The notes under the pieces are model-generated. The model was not told the DNA's origin and did no database searches. It saw only the letters and a program-made list of their open reading frames with translations. Below, piece by piece: positions 12,076-24,700 of a stretch of DNA of 64,000 bases. A program made the translations under genes and the position numbers. This DNA comes from Thuidium tamariscinum (Eukaryota; Streptophyta; Bryopsida; Hypnales; Thuidiaceae): positions 5,719,501-5,783,500 of the forward strand of contig OX344749.2 in NCBI GenBank assembly GCA_947034885.2, read 5' to 3'. The first letter of the stretch is position 1. Each line of letters starts with the position of its first letter.

Positions 12076-13439
12076 TCGCTGGTTCATTGCACAGTGAACA
12101 GTTTTAGGGAAGAACCCTGAAATAGTCTCCTACGGAGCAAAAAAACATCTAATACTTATAATGGAAAGACCAAGTAGCTTAAAGAAATTGAATGAAAAAC
12201 TATAATACTACAATACCACTCAAAAAAAGACATATATAGTTATGGCATAATATTGCAACCATTAAAGTTATAAGCAATTGTGAATCATTTAGAAACAAAT
12301 CTTTTGTTGTTTAAATTCACACAATGAGAAATTGAATACTCACCAAGATAAGAAGATACAATAAGTTTAAATATGTGGGTCACTTGGATATAGCATTCAA
12401 CATTTAGAACACACAATCAAATGCCTGTATAATATATATATGATAAAGCAAATGCCATAAAACTGGAGGGCAATTTAGAGCCACAATAGTGAAATACACT
12501 GAAAAATGAAAACCACTCAAAGACCACCACTAGAGCTACAGTCACTAGAGGTTGAACCTTCAATCTCAAATTCCTCTCTTTGATCTGCCTCTATATCCAA
12601 GAACTCCTTTACCTTTGGATCATATCGAAGCTTTTGTCGATTCACTATTGGAGATGGAGCATCAACATATGCTTGAGCAATCCTCTCTGCATAAACCGGG
12701 AGAATGAAATTGAAAGGCGGACTCTGCTCATTTGCATCTTGTACTTGCTCTACTACGGTGTCTCTGCAAGACAAGAAAAAAAGGTTAGTAAAATAAAATG
12801 TAATTCAAATATTCTTATAAAATGAAAAATGGTGACTTAACAAATGAATCACAACTTACGCACAAGAGATGAATCGATTCCTCTTTGGCTTCTTTGTAGG
12901 TGGCTGATCAAGCGGTGGGGTAGTGACTCTATCCTTGGTTGTAGAAATAGAGGCTGCAACAGGGGCAAACGGGGCAATCATAGCCTTGAAAATGAGAGGA
13001 TCATCTTCTAATGTTAAGATGTGCCGTCCAGTCTCCAAACAAGCCTTGATGGATGAACCTGTTGGAAAACAAAAAATATATGAATAAATTATGAAAAATC
13101 AGCTCCAAAGAATGATGAATAGAACTTAAAATTGTAGAAGAAAAAAAATACCTGTTGCAGCTTTGCAATCAAGGACAATATCTCCAGGCTTGCAAAATTG
13201 TAGGATGAGATCTCACATAAAGGGTAAGTTCTTCTCACGTGGACCTCTCCATGGAATTTTCTCATTCATAGAAAGGCTTTCAATATCCGTAAGATTGAAG
13301 AGAGCATCATTTTTCTCTAAAGGCTCACCATCATAAGAAGAATCACGGTTTTCTTGGAATGAAAACCGTGAAGGAATCTCCCGCCGAATAAACAATTGAA
13401 TCCAAAATCGAACAGACTGCAAACATTGAAAAGTTGAAT

Positions 13440-14290
13440 ATTAGAAAGAACTGTATCTCAGAAATTACAATATCAAGAGAGCTACAGAAATTTCAGAAAT
13501 CACAATGTCAAGGGAACTACAAAAATTTCAGAAATCACAATGTCAAATAAATCATTAAAACAAAGGACTTTATAAGTCTATTTTAGGATAGACTTTCTAT
13601 AACTTTCTACAAACTACTCACAAACTAAAACTTACAATGTCAAAAAAAATTTCAGAAATTACAATGTCAAGGAAATCACAGATATTACAATGTTAAGAAA
13701 ATTACAAAAATTTCAGAAATCACAATGTCAAATAAATCACCAAAACGAAGGACTTCAAAGTTTATTTTAGGAAAGACTTTCTACAACTTCCTACAAACTA
13801 CTCACAAACTAAAATTTACAATGTCAAGGAAATCGCAGATATTACAATGTTAAGGAAATTACAAAAATTTCAGAAATCACAATGTCAAATAAATCACCAA
13901 AACGAAGGACTTCAAAGTTTATTTTAGGATATACTTTCTACAACTTCCTACAAACTACTCACAAACTAAAACTTACAATGTCAAAAGAAAATTTCAGAAA
14001 TTACAATGTCAAAGAAATTGCAGATATTACAATGTTAAGGAAATTACAAAAATTTCAGAAATCACAATGTCAAATAAATCACAAAAATGAAGGACTTCAA
14101 AGTTAAGGGTAGAGTAGACTTTCTATAAATTCCTACAAACTAAAATGTACAATGTCAAAGGAAATTTTAGAAATTACAATGTCAAAGAAATAATAGAAAT
14201 TACAATGTCAAGGGAATTACAAAAATTTCAGAAATCACATAAATTTCATTGTCAAGGGAATTATAGAAAATTTCAGAAATCACAATGTTA
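13440..14290. repeat. Intronic tandem repeat, about 170-180 bp units
   Basis: About four imperfect copies of a unit built from short modules such as TTTCAGAAATCACAATGTCA and ACTTCAAAGTTTATTTTAGG. It fills the intron between methyltransferase exons 14666-14319 and 13416-13152. The same modules recur in the intron around 16.5-17.6 kb. Confidence 0.85.
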
Positions 14291-16499
14291 AAGAAGTCAC
14301 ATAAACTTTTTCATTTACCGTTAATGATGGATCCCGTGCAGATGCAAGATGTAGCTCATTGATTCCCCACCAATCTTTGGCCAACTTCATGTCATACTGG
14401 TCGGCCAACTCATCAACTTCTTTTAGCAATCTTCGGTCATCACAATGTATGAGTAGGAGGGCACCATCATCATGCAAATACATATCAGCCATCTCAAAGA
14501 GAGTCTCAACATAATTCTCTTTGCGCGCGTTCCACTCTGGAATTGAAGTTGAAAGACCTGGAACAGGTAGATTCTCTGGAATGTCTGCAATGATCAAATC
14601 AAGTCCTGTATGCTTGTATTCTTTGCAAAAGTCGGATGTGACAGTACGATTGCGAGTAGCACTAATCTGCACATTTCATACATGTAAAGTTAGAATTAAA
14701 ACCTTCAAAGCAATGCCATAAAAGATGAAATGTTGAAATTAAGTTGAGAATACAATACCTTAGCTATAGTGTCATGCAACCTTATCCATCGAGGATCAGG
14801 GCCAGTGGACTCTTGTAAACTATTCAAGAGAGTGATGAGAGAAGTGCACTCTACAAAGACATGAAGAGAGTCTTTAGGCTCTATCATTGAAGAGCTGGCT
14901 GAAGGGAACATGAATCGTTTCTTCTTTCGAATTCGATTACCAGTGGCATGAACAACATTCGATAAAGAAGAATCTGGAGCAGCAGGTGCAAGGCCATCAT
15001 CATGGCCTTGGTCTGACATGGGGGTAGTCTCATGACTCTGTGAAGGCGCGGCTACAAGCTCATTTGCTTGAGACTTCTGTCTTTCGGCTTCTTCTTTCTC
15101 TGCCTTCTCTTTCTCCGCCTTCTCTTTGGCCACCCTCTCCATCTCTTCCTTCTCCTTCTTTGTGAGCCGCTTCTTCTTTGGTGCCTTCTCTTGTGGTTGA
15201 TTGACTTCTTCTGCATCGTCAGGGTCAAGAATAGCAAGTTGTTCACCATCAAAAGCTGTCCTCTCTGCAACCTCTGAGTCAGGGGTGTAATTCCGATGAC
15301 AATCAAGGTACCACCCTCCCGCTTCTAAATGTGTAGCTTTGAACTTCTTCAATTGCTCAAATGTAAACATACAAAGATCAGAGTCTTTTTGCAACCAAGA
15401 AAGAAAAAAGGGTGGTACAGCTTCTGCTGAAATTGCATTTTTGGGAAGTAGAACCCGCATGAAGTACCTGAAGTCAAGGAGACAAATGTCATGATTGGCA
15501 AGTAATTCATGAATGAAAACAATAAGAACAAACAAAGCATTTTTATCAACTTTTAGAAGTAAAGGTAACAAATAGGAACCAAAAATAAGAAACAATAGAA
15601 ACTACATAATAAAATATTAAAGCAAGTAGATAAGTGCAATAGCATGATAGTACCTGTATACAATACGTCTCACTGCACTCTCAGCTCCAAGGAACTCTTT
15701 AAATACAGACTTCTTTGTATAGAGTTTCTGATCTTTGTTTCCAAAGAACGAGATAAATGCTTTGTCCCAAAGCAAAATGCGCCAACTCTCCATATAATCA
15801 GAGGGCTTTCGAACACCTTGTATGGTCCAATCTACGACAATGTTTTCATCTTTGCAAATGTTTGTAACCATCCTAACAACCGCCTCCTCCATCTATTAAA
15901 ATGAAATGAAGAATGTTAAAAATACAATAAAATGAAATCATAATAAGTGCAAGAAAGAAATGATTTGCAGTCACAATACAATACCTCAGCCCCAAAAGAT
16001 GCTTTATTGATCCAAGAATCCCAAAAGAGGTCTTTATCCTTGGACCCTGGAAAGCGATAAGATTGTCGAATTGTCAAGGATGCATTCCACCACCTTAACC
16101 ACCGTGCCTTGTGTTTTGCTTCAATGTTAGCGGTGGCAATTTTTTGAAGCTTTTCAATCGTCATTTCAGGATTTGGATATTCACTGAAGTGTCTATCAAT
16201 CTAAGCACATAAAAACATTTATATTAGATTGAAATGATGCAATGTATAGATAAATTCAAAGATTACAAGTTTAAATGGAATACAAATGAACTCATACCTC
16301 TTTGAGAAAATCATTTCCGTTCTTTGGATTTGCCACCGCTAGGTATTTGTCAAAGTCTTTGGCATGAACAGCCTTGACAAACTTGTCTGAGGCATTTTTC
16401 ATTGCTTCCCAAATGCCTGGAGCAGTCCTCTCTTGGAGTGGTGTCCGCATCGTGTACTCTCGAGCTGCTTCATCGGCGGCCAATGCAATCTCCCGCTAC

Positions 16500-17580
16500 A
16501 ATTGAAAATTACAAAAATTACTATGTCAAAGGAAATTTCAGGAATTACAATGTGAAAGAAATCATAGAATTGACAATGTTCATAGAATAACAAAAATTTC
16601 AGAAATTACAATGTCAAAGACACTACAGAAATTACAATGTCACAAGAATTACAAAAGATTTCAGAAATCACAATGTCAAAGAAATCATATAAATAGAGGA
16701 CTTCAAAATTTATTATAGAATAGACTTTCTATAAACTAAAACTTACAATGCCAAAGGAACTACAAAAATTTCAAAAATCACATTGTCTACAGAACTACAA
16801 AAATTTCAGAAATCACACTATCAAGGGAACTACAACAATTTCAGAAATCACATTGTCAAGAAAACTACAAAAATCTTAGGAATCACATTGTCAAGGGAAC
16901 TACAAAAATTTCAAAAATCACACTATCAATGGAACTACAAAAATTTCAGAAACCACACTATCAAGGGAACTACAAAAATTTCAGAAATCACACTATCAAA
17001 GGAACTACAGAAATTTCAGAAATCACACTATCAAAGGAACTACAGAAATCTTAGGAATCACACTATCAAAGGAACTACAAAAATTTCAGAAATCACACTA
17101 TCAAGGGAACTACAAAAATCTTAAGAATCACATTGTCAAGGGAACTACAAAAATTTCAAAAATCACACTATCAAGGGAACTACAAAAATTTCAGAAACCA
17201 CACTATCAAGGGAATTACAAAATTTCAGAAATCACACTATCAAAGGAACTACAGAAATTTCAAAAATCACACTATCAAAGGAACTACAGAAATTTCAGAA
17301 ATCACACTATCAAAGGAACTACAAAAATTTCAGAAATCACACTATCAAGGGAACTACAGAAATTTCAGAAATCACACTATCAAAGGAACTACAGATATTT
17401 CAAAAATCACACTATCAAAGGAACTACAGATATTTCAGAAACCACAAACTGAAACTTATAATGTTAAAAGAAATTTCAGAAATTACAATGTCAAAAAAAT
17501 CACAGAAATTACAATGCTAAAGGATTGTCAAAGATATTACAATATCAAAAGAATGTCAAAGAAATTACAGAAATGACATA
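16500..17580. repeat. Intronic 35-bp minisatellite
   Basis: From about 16783 to 17445 some 19 copies of a 35-bp unit occur, containing AACTACAAAAATTTCAGAAA and ATCACACTATCAAGG. Looser copies lie on both sides. It fills the intron between ParB-methyltransferase exons 17816-17687 and 16495-16298. Three units make 105 bp, so frames stay open by chance and give repeated peptides; this is not evidence of coding. Confidence 0.9.
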
Positions 17581-19105
17581 TAAATGTTGTAAGAAAAACA
17601 AATTGAAAATGTGATTGCACTTTATACAAAAAGGAGATGAAGACATTGACTGTCAAAGAAAACCAACTCGGTCTCATTGCCTTCACCTTCTCACAGTATT
17701 GGTACTCTTCAGGAGATATAAGGTCCTTGAAATCAGCAAGAGGTAAAACTCCAAAATTTCGAATTCGCCGCAATCGAGCTGGAATTGTACTCTTCACATG
17801 ATCATGCTCAGTAGACCTACACATTATACAATGCATTTGCATGAGAATGAAATCAAATTTCATGGCAATGAATTCATATTTAGATTCTTCACAAATAAAT
17901 TTAAATAGAATAAGAAACGTACCAGTTAATATCACTCATTGCATTTAGCAAGTTTGCCACTTGACCTCTTGGATCCAATATAATGCAATGAACTCGCCAA
18001 TGCCAATCAAGTTCTGTAGGATGATAGTTGGTGATGTGTCGCATCCATGCCGAGACACGATGATTTCCATCCCACACATAAAACATCTTGCCTCTCAATT
18101 GGGCAAGGTCATCATCAGCCATCAACTCTTTCTCAAACTCCTCATTCACATGTTGCCAATGAGGACTCCACCTTGCAATTTCTTCTTCAGTCACGTTCAT
18201 AGTTTTTTCGAAATTGTTGTATGGTGATATATATAGAACCCGATCACCATCTCGATAGCTAGTCATAAACTCACTCTCCAATCTCTGAACATCCATTTCA
18301 CCAACCGGTCGAACCTCGTCCATAACAATCATTCGACAAAGAGGTATCTCAAGGCGTGATCTAGAAACTGGTTGGATACGCAATGTGTTGATGAGTCCTG
18401 TAGTGTCCACTTTAAGCTGTTTGCGGTGGAGTTGCTCACTCTCCAATACACTTGTTACATCAGCTGGACATTCACATCTTGGTTCATCATCTTCAAGATC
18501 ACTAGATGCAACCTTCAAAAAAATGATAGAAAAAATGGCATTAGAGAAGAGAGTGATTTACATTTAAAACTTGTTGTTTTGAATAATTGTACATACACAA
18601 AGTAATGGAAAAGACATGAAGTTGAGAACATGTAGAAATTTCATTTACCTCAACAATTGGAGGTGCAACTCTTCCCGTTTCTCCTGTAACAACTCTCTCA
18701 CCATCATTGTTGTTCTCACCTTCTTCCTCCTCGACATATGTGATTTCAGTTTCTTCTTCTTCATTCATCTGATTAGTTGAAATCATTGAAGAAAACTTGA
18801 CATAAGTCCTCCATTATTTATAAATGAAGATGAAAGGAAAATGAACTCATTCTTGATTCTTGTTTACAGCATTGTAGTATACAAATAAGACAACACAAAT
18901 ACAACAACATTGACAACTGAATTCCTAAATAATCTCAAAGCTCTAAAAAATTTCCACAATGCATATCCAATTTCGTTTGAATTGAAGTAAACGCCTAAAA
19001 TCAGCTAAAAACTCATTCTATTAGAAAACTAGAGAAGCTACAAAGAAATCATGAAATGGCATCTCTTCTCAAAATTCAGCCTAAAGTAGTACAAGTTATG
19101 GACAG

Positions 19106-19667
19106 CCTCGTCAACGAGGACTATATGAGTTGAGTATAGTTCAAACCAAAACATTGGCATTGATCCAAAGAATGTGCAAATATTGTCCTTCAAATTTTTT
19201 TTGTTAAGAACAGCCCAACAATCTTAGCATTTTTCAATTAGATTCGAAGTTGTTTTGAGTGTCCTCGTCAACGAGGACTCCTCGAAATAGTCGTGTGTAA
19301 TTCAACCTAACGATCTAAACAAAGAATGTATAATTTTAGGTTTTTTTGTCAGCGAAGATTTCCCGAAAGGGTTGTAAACAAACCAATGTTGATTAGGATA
19401 GCCGCCGTTTTGGGTATCCTCGTCAACGAGGACTCCTCAAAACTGCACGTCCCGCAATTGCTGCCCCCCCCCCCAAAAAATGTACAAAACTTCGAACTAG
19501 AAATGACAGAGAAAAAATTAGAGGAGAAAACAAACCTCAATGTCTGGCTGAGTGTCTTCTTGCGGTCCACGCGAAGCCACCGCCGACCGCTCTGCAAATT
19601 CTCCCTCTTCCATCTGCAGCAACAATCGCCACAAATCGTAAGCAAAGAAGATGCCTCGTCAACGAGC
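19106..19667. promoter_or_regulatory. Cluster of four 14-bp near-palindromes
   Basis: CCTCGTCAACGAGG occurs at 19106-19119, 19263-19276 and 19418-19431, and with one change (last base C) at 19654-19667. The arms CCTCGT and ACGAGG flank a CA centre. The first three lie in the intron after the first exon (19613-19536) and the fourth lies upstream of its ATG. The surrounding 155-157-bp units are diverged tandem copies, yet this core is unchanged. The sequence suggests a protein-binding site; a site for the element's own ParB-like protein is inference. Confidence 0.6.
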
Positions 19668-19732
19668 GATCTTCCTCTGCGCTAAACCCTCAGCAACTTC
19701 GACGCACGATTGGACTGGTTTGCAATGCTGGC

Positions 19733-19743
19733 CTCGGGGGGGG

Positions 19744-19775
<32 letters not shown>
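19733..19775. repeat. G-run and poly-A tract
   Basis: A run of nine or ten G is followed by about 32 A. On the minus strand it lies just upstream of the first exon of the ParB-methyltransferase gene, in its presumed promoter. Confidence 0.7.
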
Positions 19776-19778
<3 letters not shown>

Positions 19779-20335
19779 TCAAAATTGGTAGATTTAGGTC
19801 AGCGCTTTATTTCGAATAGCAAATGTAATTTTGAGTAATTTGGTTTGAAATTTTTTTCATACGTAGATTATAACCTTATAGTTAACTCCAAATTTTTTTA
19901 GAATTTTTAGACTCACTACTGATTTTACAAAAATCGTCAAAGTTCACAAAAAAGTCCGCGGGCAAGATTTGCCTAAAAATCTTCCGATTCTGAAGATTTC
20001 AGACCAGGTTCCAATCTGCTGAAATCGTTTTTAGGCCATAAAACATTCAATAACCATCCAATTTTTATGTGCCATATACCGTTGGAATCGTCTTCTTAAA
20101 ATACACGAGAAGGTCTTCCCTATCAAATGCAGCTCTACCAAAAAAAAATTCATACTAATTCAACAAACAACCTAATCATTTTGGTATCTATTCTTCTATA
20201 CTTTCAAGCATCTTCTGGCTTTGTTATGTAATGAACTAGTAAATAAGTACTTAACAAGTGTTCTTCTAAACAAATTCTCACTACATCTTATTTAAAACAT
20301 CAACTTCAAATGATCAAATAATATGATATACTTAC

Positions 20336-20740
20336 CAAATCTTGTCTACTTTGGGCAGGTTCTTCGCTATCTTCGTCACTCTCGTCCTCGCTCTCGTCCT
20401 TACTCTGATCGTCTTCTTCGCCATGTATGTTGTCCTCATCTCTTTCAACCATAGATACTGGTTCTTCAATAATCTTATCAAGACATGAAATATCGTCACC
20501 AACTATGTCGACCACTTCTTGGTCACCAAAATCAAGTGCTTTAGACGTCTCACCATAGCTATGCTTTCCTCTACTTAAAATTTTGGCCCCTCTCATCTTA
20601 GCTCTTGATCTGGCCTTCGGAGTTGTGTAATATAGTTTGCGTCTTTTTCTCTTCTTTTTTATCAACCTACTTGCAACCTGAGACTTAAGGATCTTGATTT
20701 CTTCAAGCATCTGATCTACCACACATACATTCCGAAACAA
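20336..20740 (-). CDS. Basic/acidic exon, possible alternative 5' exon of the ParB-methyltransferase gene
   Basis: An open stretch of about 135 codons ends exactly at a strong donor (TTTG, then GTAAGT). It starts with a short amphipathic helix (MLEEIKILKSQV), then a basic nuclear-localisation-like cluster (KKKRKRRKL), and ends in an acidic tail (DESEDESDEDSEE). The donor is phase 0, and so is the acceptor at 18768, so it could splice to the acidic exon there as an alternative to exon 19613-19536. It could instead be part of a separate small gene. The protein itself is not recognised. Confidence 0.45.
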
Positions 20741-21794
20741 GCATCACAATAATACCGTCTCTATCACCTCCAAATTATCTATCATTCAACCCTACTAGCT
20801 GTAGACATAGTTCTAATAAACATTGAGTCTAATTTAAATAATGTTTTTAGCTATTCAAAGCCTTCAAAAATTGACAAAGGTGCATCATTCTCATCTCTCA
20901 CAAATCTACAATCTTCTTTCACAACAAGAGTAAAAATCACCCACTGGATGCATAGCTACTGTAACACAAACTCAAAACGCTTTCAAGACCAAAGAAGTAT
21001 TACAATGATGTCCTACAACTTTAATAAAGATGGTAAGCAAGATGTACTACCAAGAAAAACTTAAACTCTCTGGCAATGGTAAATGACAATTGTACAAGTC
21101 TGAAGTTTATTCAAATTTTGAAATCTGACGGATCTGTTATTCTAAATGTTATTTCTTGTATAAATACTCTATCAATCTTCTACTATAACGTAAACCTGCA
21201 GGTGGATTTGGCGCTCCCACTACTTAAATGTTTGTATTTCCTTTGATTCTTTGTTCCTGTTTCATACAAATGACGGCTACTTCTAATGTGGGCCACTTCT
21301 AATGTAGGCCACTTCAAACTAAAATCTTCATATATACTATATTTCATTTATTTTTTAATTCATAATTCATAATCATTATTAAATTAATTAACATGAGACA
21401 TGTTTATTTTCATAATTAGATTTTTATTAATCTAATTAATTTATTCAAGTTTATACTATTATTAATAAATTTGGTACTATGCTTTATTGTCTACTATGTC
21501 AGTATGTCAGTATGTCACCATTAGGTGTTTTTAGTTTGCTTCTCTTTTCTAATGAGGTTCTTTTAAGGGATCAAGATTAATGTCACTTCTTGAACTCTTG
21601 TCAGAATTCATCATTGAGAAATTTTCAAACGATTTCCTAACTATTGCTAAAGCCGTTGTAAACTACTTCATCATCATATTTGTTAACTACATATTTGTTT
21701 CCAGCACAATCTCTTTCTTTTCAATTCATTTCTTCTGAGTGCAGTATGGACGTAAATTAGAATGGTATCTTCATGAGACTTCAATCTTTAAGCA
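20741..21794. promoter_or_regulatory. Divergent intergenic region
   Basis: It separates the minus-strand genes from the plus-strand transposase and probably holds promoters for both directions. No specific element can be pinned down beyond AT-rich stretches near 21330-21480. Confidence 0.35.
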
Positions 21795-24700
21795 ATGGTA
21801 GACTTTACAGAGATGGCTATTGTAAGGGCGAATGGTGAAGGGGTTCCAATAACGTTTCTAGTAGGCAAAGATGGATTTGCTGTGGTTTCTGCGTTTCGAT
21901 TAAGTCTTAGGTTTCAGTTGAACAAGGATTCACTTTATATTGATGAAGAGGTGTTCGATGATCATAGTGGAGACCTTACTCACACAATTGGTCAAGTCCT
22001 TGTTTCAGATGGTGTTGGTAGATTGTGGCATTTGAAGCCTGGTCAATTTAGGGTGTATGGATTGCATGAATCCATTATGGTAACTTCTACGAGTGTTTTT
22101 ACACCTCGTCAGTCCTCTACGTCCTCTCGTGAAACACCTTTAACAACACGAATTAAATTAGAGCCTGGTTTGAATGATGTCACCATTCTAAGTGATGATT
22201 CTGATGACAATTCTCCCAAGCAACTGCAAAGCTCTAAGATTCGATGTCATGAGTCAACTTTATCAAGTTCTAGTACTTTGCCCAGTTCTAGTACATTGCC
22301 AAGCTCTAGTATTTTGCCCAATTCTAGTACTTTGCCCAACTCCAGTACTTTACCCAGCTCAAGTACTTTACCCAGCTCAAGTACTTTACCCAGCTCAAGT
22401 ACTTTGCCCAACTCTAGTGCTTTGCCCAACTCTAGTACTTTGCCGAGTTCTTATGAGCCATTATTTGCCAATCCCTCTAGTAGCAACGAATCTATTACAT
22501 CTGTCATTGATTGTTTAAGAGAATTGCGTACACTGAAGGGATGTAGAAATGTCTTGAAAAAAATTGATTATGACACTATTACTATTCATAGAGTGAGCGT
22601 ATTACCTCCAACTTTCAATGGAGATGTCATTTTTGAGTTTCTACCACTTACTACCTCCACTGTTCTATCTCAAGCTAAGCAAATGAGTGGGATGGATAAG
22701 CGGTATGATGGGCATGTCTGGTCTAAAACTATTACAACAAATATAACAAATACCATGGGATTATCATTCCGTACATCTTCATGTGTAGGACATCTTCAGT
22801 GCATCAATCCGGGCTGTGAGTTTCTTAGTCGTATTCATCGAACCAAGCCTGTCAATGAACTAGAATGGGAAGGGTTCACACCATCACTATTTGAAGTAGG
22901 AAGTGCACATCCTCAAGGATCAACACTTGTTTGTAAAATATGCAAGCAACCTCCATTCTGTATTGCTCGATGTTCTGCAAAGGTATATTATGTGTTTGGA
23001 AAACAAAACTTCTCTCGTGCATTTGTACATCTTGACATTCATCAACATCCTATCAAAGATGGTGAACTCAGAGACATCAAGGAGCGAACCCGTATTCTTA
23101 TTGGTGAACAAATGGAGAGAACACCAGTTGCGACAAACTCTTCAATTGTGTTGGAGGCTACAAAAGAACTTGTGGGAGAATTATTGCTACGTCCAGATGG
23201 AGTTCCAGTGAAGACCCTCAACATTGATGAACTTCTTCCAGTTCTTGACAAGTGCAAATATTTCAGCTCTCCAAATATTCGAAATGAGGTAACTTCATTC
23301 AAATACTTAAGGAGGTTTGGAGTTATGGATAGCATTACAAAATTGAGGGGTACAAGCTCTTGGGCATTTGTTCAAGAGAATAAATTTCCAGGTCAAGGAT
23401 CGGATATGGATAAAGTTTTTGTCTTCAAAATGTCGGAAGTTGGACCCGGTAGTGGAGTAGACTTGGTCAAGCGAATGCAATCCGACGGTGACCTTCAGGA
23501 TGCTTGGTTAATGTTTGATTATGTTAAACGTATTAAAGGTTGGACTACCATGGCATGTCATGTCTACGACTCCATGTATTGTCGTGTTATGACTATTGCC
23601 GTCTGTGATATGCAATCTGAAGACTGTGCTACTCAAATTGTATTTTGGAAAAACTTGAATTCGGTTCTTGCAAGACATGGTGTATCTCACCTTAAATTCA
23701 AGGGATTTATGGCTGATAGTGCCCAAGCAAATTGGAATGCTGTGAGGACAATTTATGGATCAGGTGACATTTATGTTCCAATGGAAAACCAAGAAAGGAG
23801 TTGTCTTTTCCATTGGACTCAATCAATGGAAAAGCATACAAAAGCTGATATTCGATCAGACTTACAAGATCAACATCGTTTGCTATGCAAACAATACAAG
23901 AATGCTATTTCCTCTGAAGAATCAGAAACTCGATATCTTGCCATCAAAGCTTGGTGGTTATCATCTAGTGCAACAACAGAAGAAGGACTTCATCGATTGG
24001 AACTTTGGCTATCCTTCTGGCATTTCCGTTACCACCAATGGGGAGGATTTGAACAACTTGTAAGTATCTATTCTTCATCTATTCTATTTCAAATATCTAT
24101 TTGTTTAAATCTATTTATAGCAAAAAATTCAAAATTTAATTTTATAACCATTACTAATCATTCGGACAATGTCAATTTGAAAATGTATGTATAGTATACA
24201 TGATTTTACTACAATTCTTATAATTACTATAAATAGATCATCAAAGACAGTATGGATTATTATTTATTGCATTATTAATCAAAAAAATTATATTAAATTA
24301 GAGACCAATAATCCTTGTCAACAAAGATCATGAGATTTGAATCTTCAATCATTTTATTTTTGTAACACTAAAAGTAGACATAATTTAGCATGCCTTGCCA
24401 CTTCATCAACGACAATGACACATCTTAACCTCCTTTTCTAGTTTTTTGATAAAAAAATGACATGAACTAAAAAAGAGGTCTGTTTTCTTTGTCCTTGATG
24501 ATAAAAAGTTTATTGTCTTTTCTTGATTCATATTATAATTTCCTTCTTACTTTGATTACTAGTTATACTATCAATATTAATAGTAATAATGTTATTCTTA
24601 CAATACATTTATATTTTTTTCTAACAAAATTTTCATTTTTGATTTCATTGTCATTTCAGAATCTGAGTGAATCTGAGCTCGCGGAAATGCCTTCTTGCAA

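Larger units (their letters stand above)
12517..19613 (-). pseudogene. ParB-like / permuted DNA-methyltransferase fusion protein, one internal stop
   Basis: Phase-consistent exon model: 19613-19536, 18768-18649, 18512-17923, 17816-17687, 16495-16298, 16200-15985, 15892-15654, 15467-14759, 14666-14319, 13416-13152, 13058-12860, 12763-12517, about 1112 residues. Acidic N-terminus; ParB-like region about 115-265 with the hallmark DGNHRVSAW (from residue 214); a helical, Lys/Glu-rich middle; then a methyltransferase fold in beta-class order. The motif IV region DLIIADIPENLP (about 783-794) and WWGINELHL come first; GDIVLDCKAATGSS (about 954-967) and TGRHILTLEDDP follow. The usual DPPY and FxGxG are replaced by DIPE and KAATG, so catalysis is doubtful. 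A TGA at 13215-13213 (codon 944) splits the fold just before motif I, inside a frame that otherwise runs on cleanly. Family assignment rests on motifs only. The product would bind and perhaps once modified DNA in the nucleus. Confidence 0.7.

Noticed and set aside
12060..12100. Hairpin after poly-T resembling an RNA gene or terminator
   Set aside because: Arms of only six bases, no A/B boxes or conserved RNA fold; insufficient evidence.
15052..15306. Arg/Lys-rich minus-strand frame
   Set aside because: It is a shifted reading of the Lys/Glu-rich coding segment of exon 15467-14759.
16783..17576. Long plus-strand open frames with repeated KFQKSHYQGNYKNFRNH-type peptides
   Set aside because: They come from the 35-bp minisatellite, whose three-unit period of 105 bp keeps a frame open. 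They lie in an intron of a minus-strand gene.
16500..17580. Regular 35-bp repeats resembling a CRISPR array
   Set aside because: The units abut one another with no unique spacers, and the context is a plant intron.
22192..22518. Alternative frames across the SSSTLP repeat on both strands
   Set aside because: Shadows of the 18-bp minisatellite in the transposase exon.
24060..24194. Read-through of transposase exon 1 into AT-rich codons
   Set aside because: A consensus GTAAGT donor and a phase-matched TTTCAG acceptor at 24659 define an intron.
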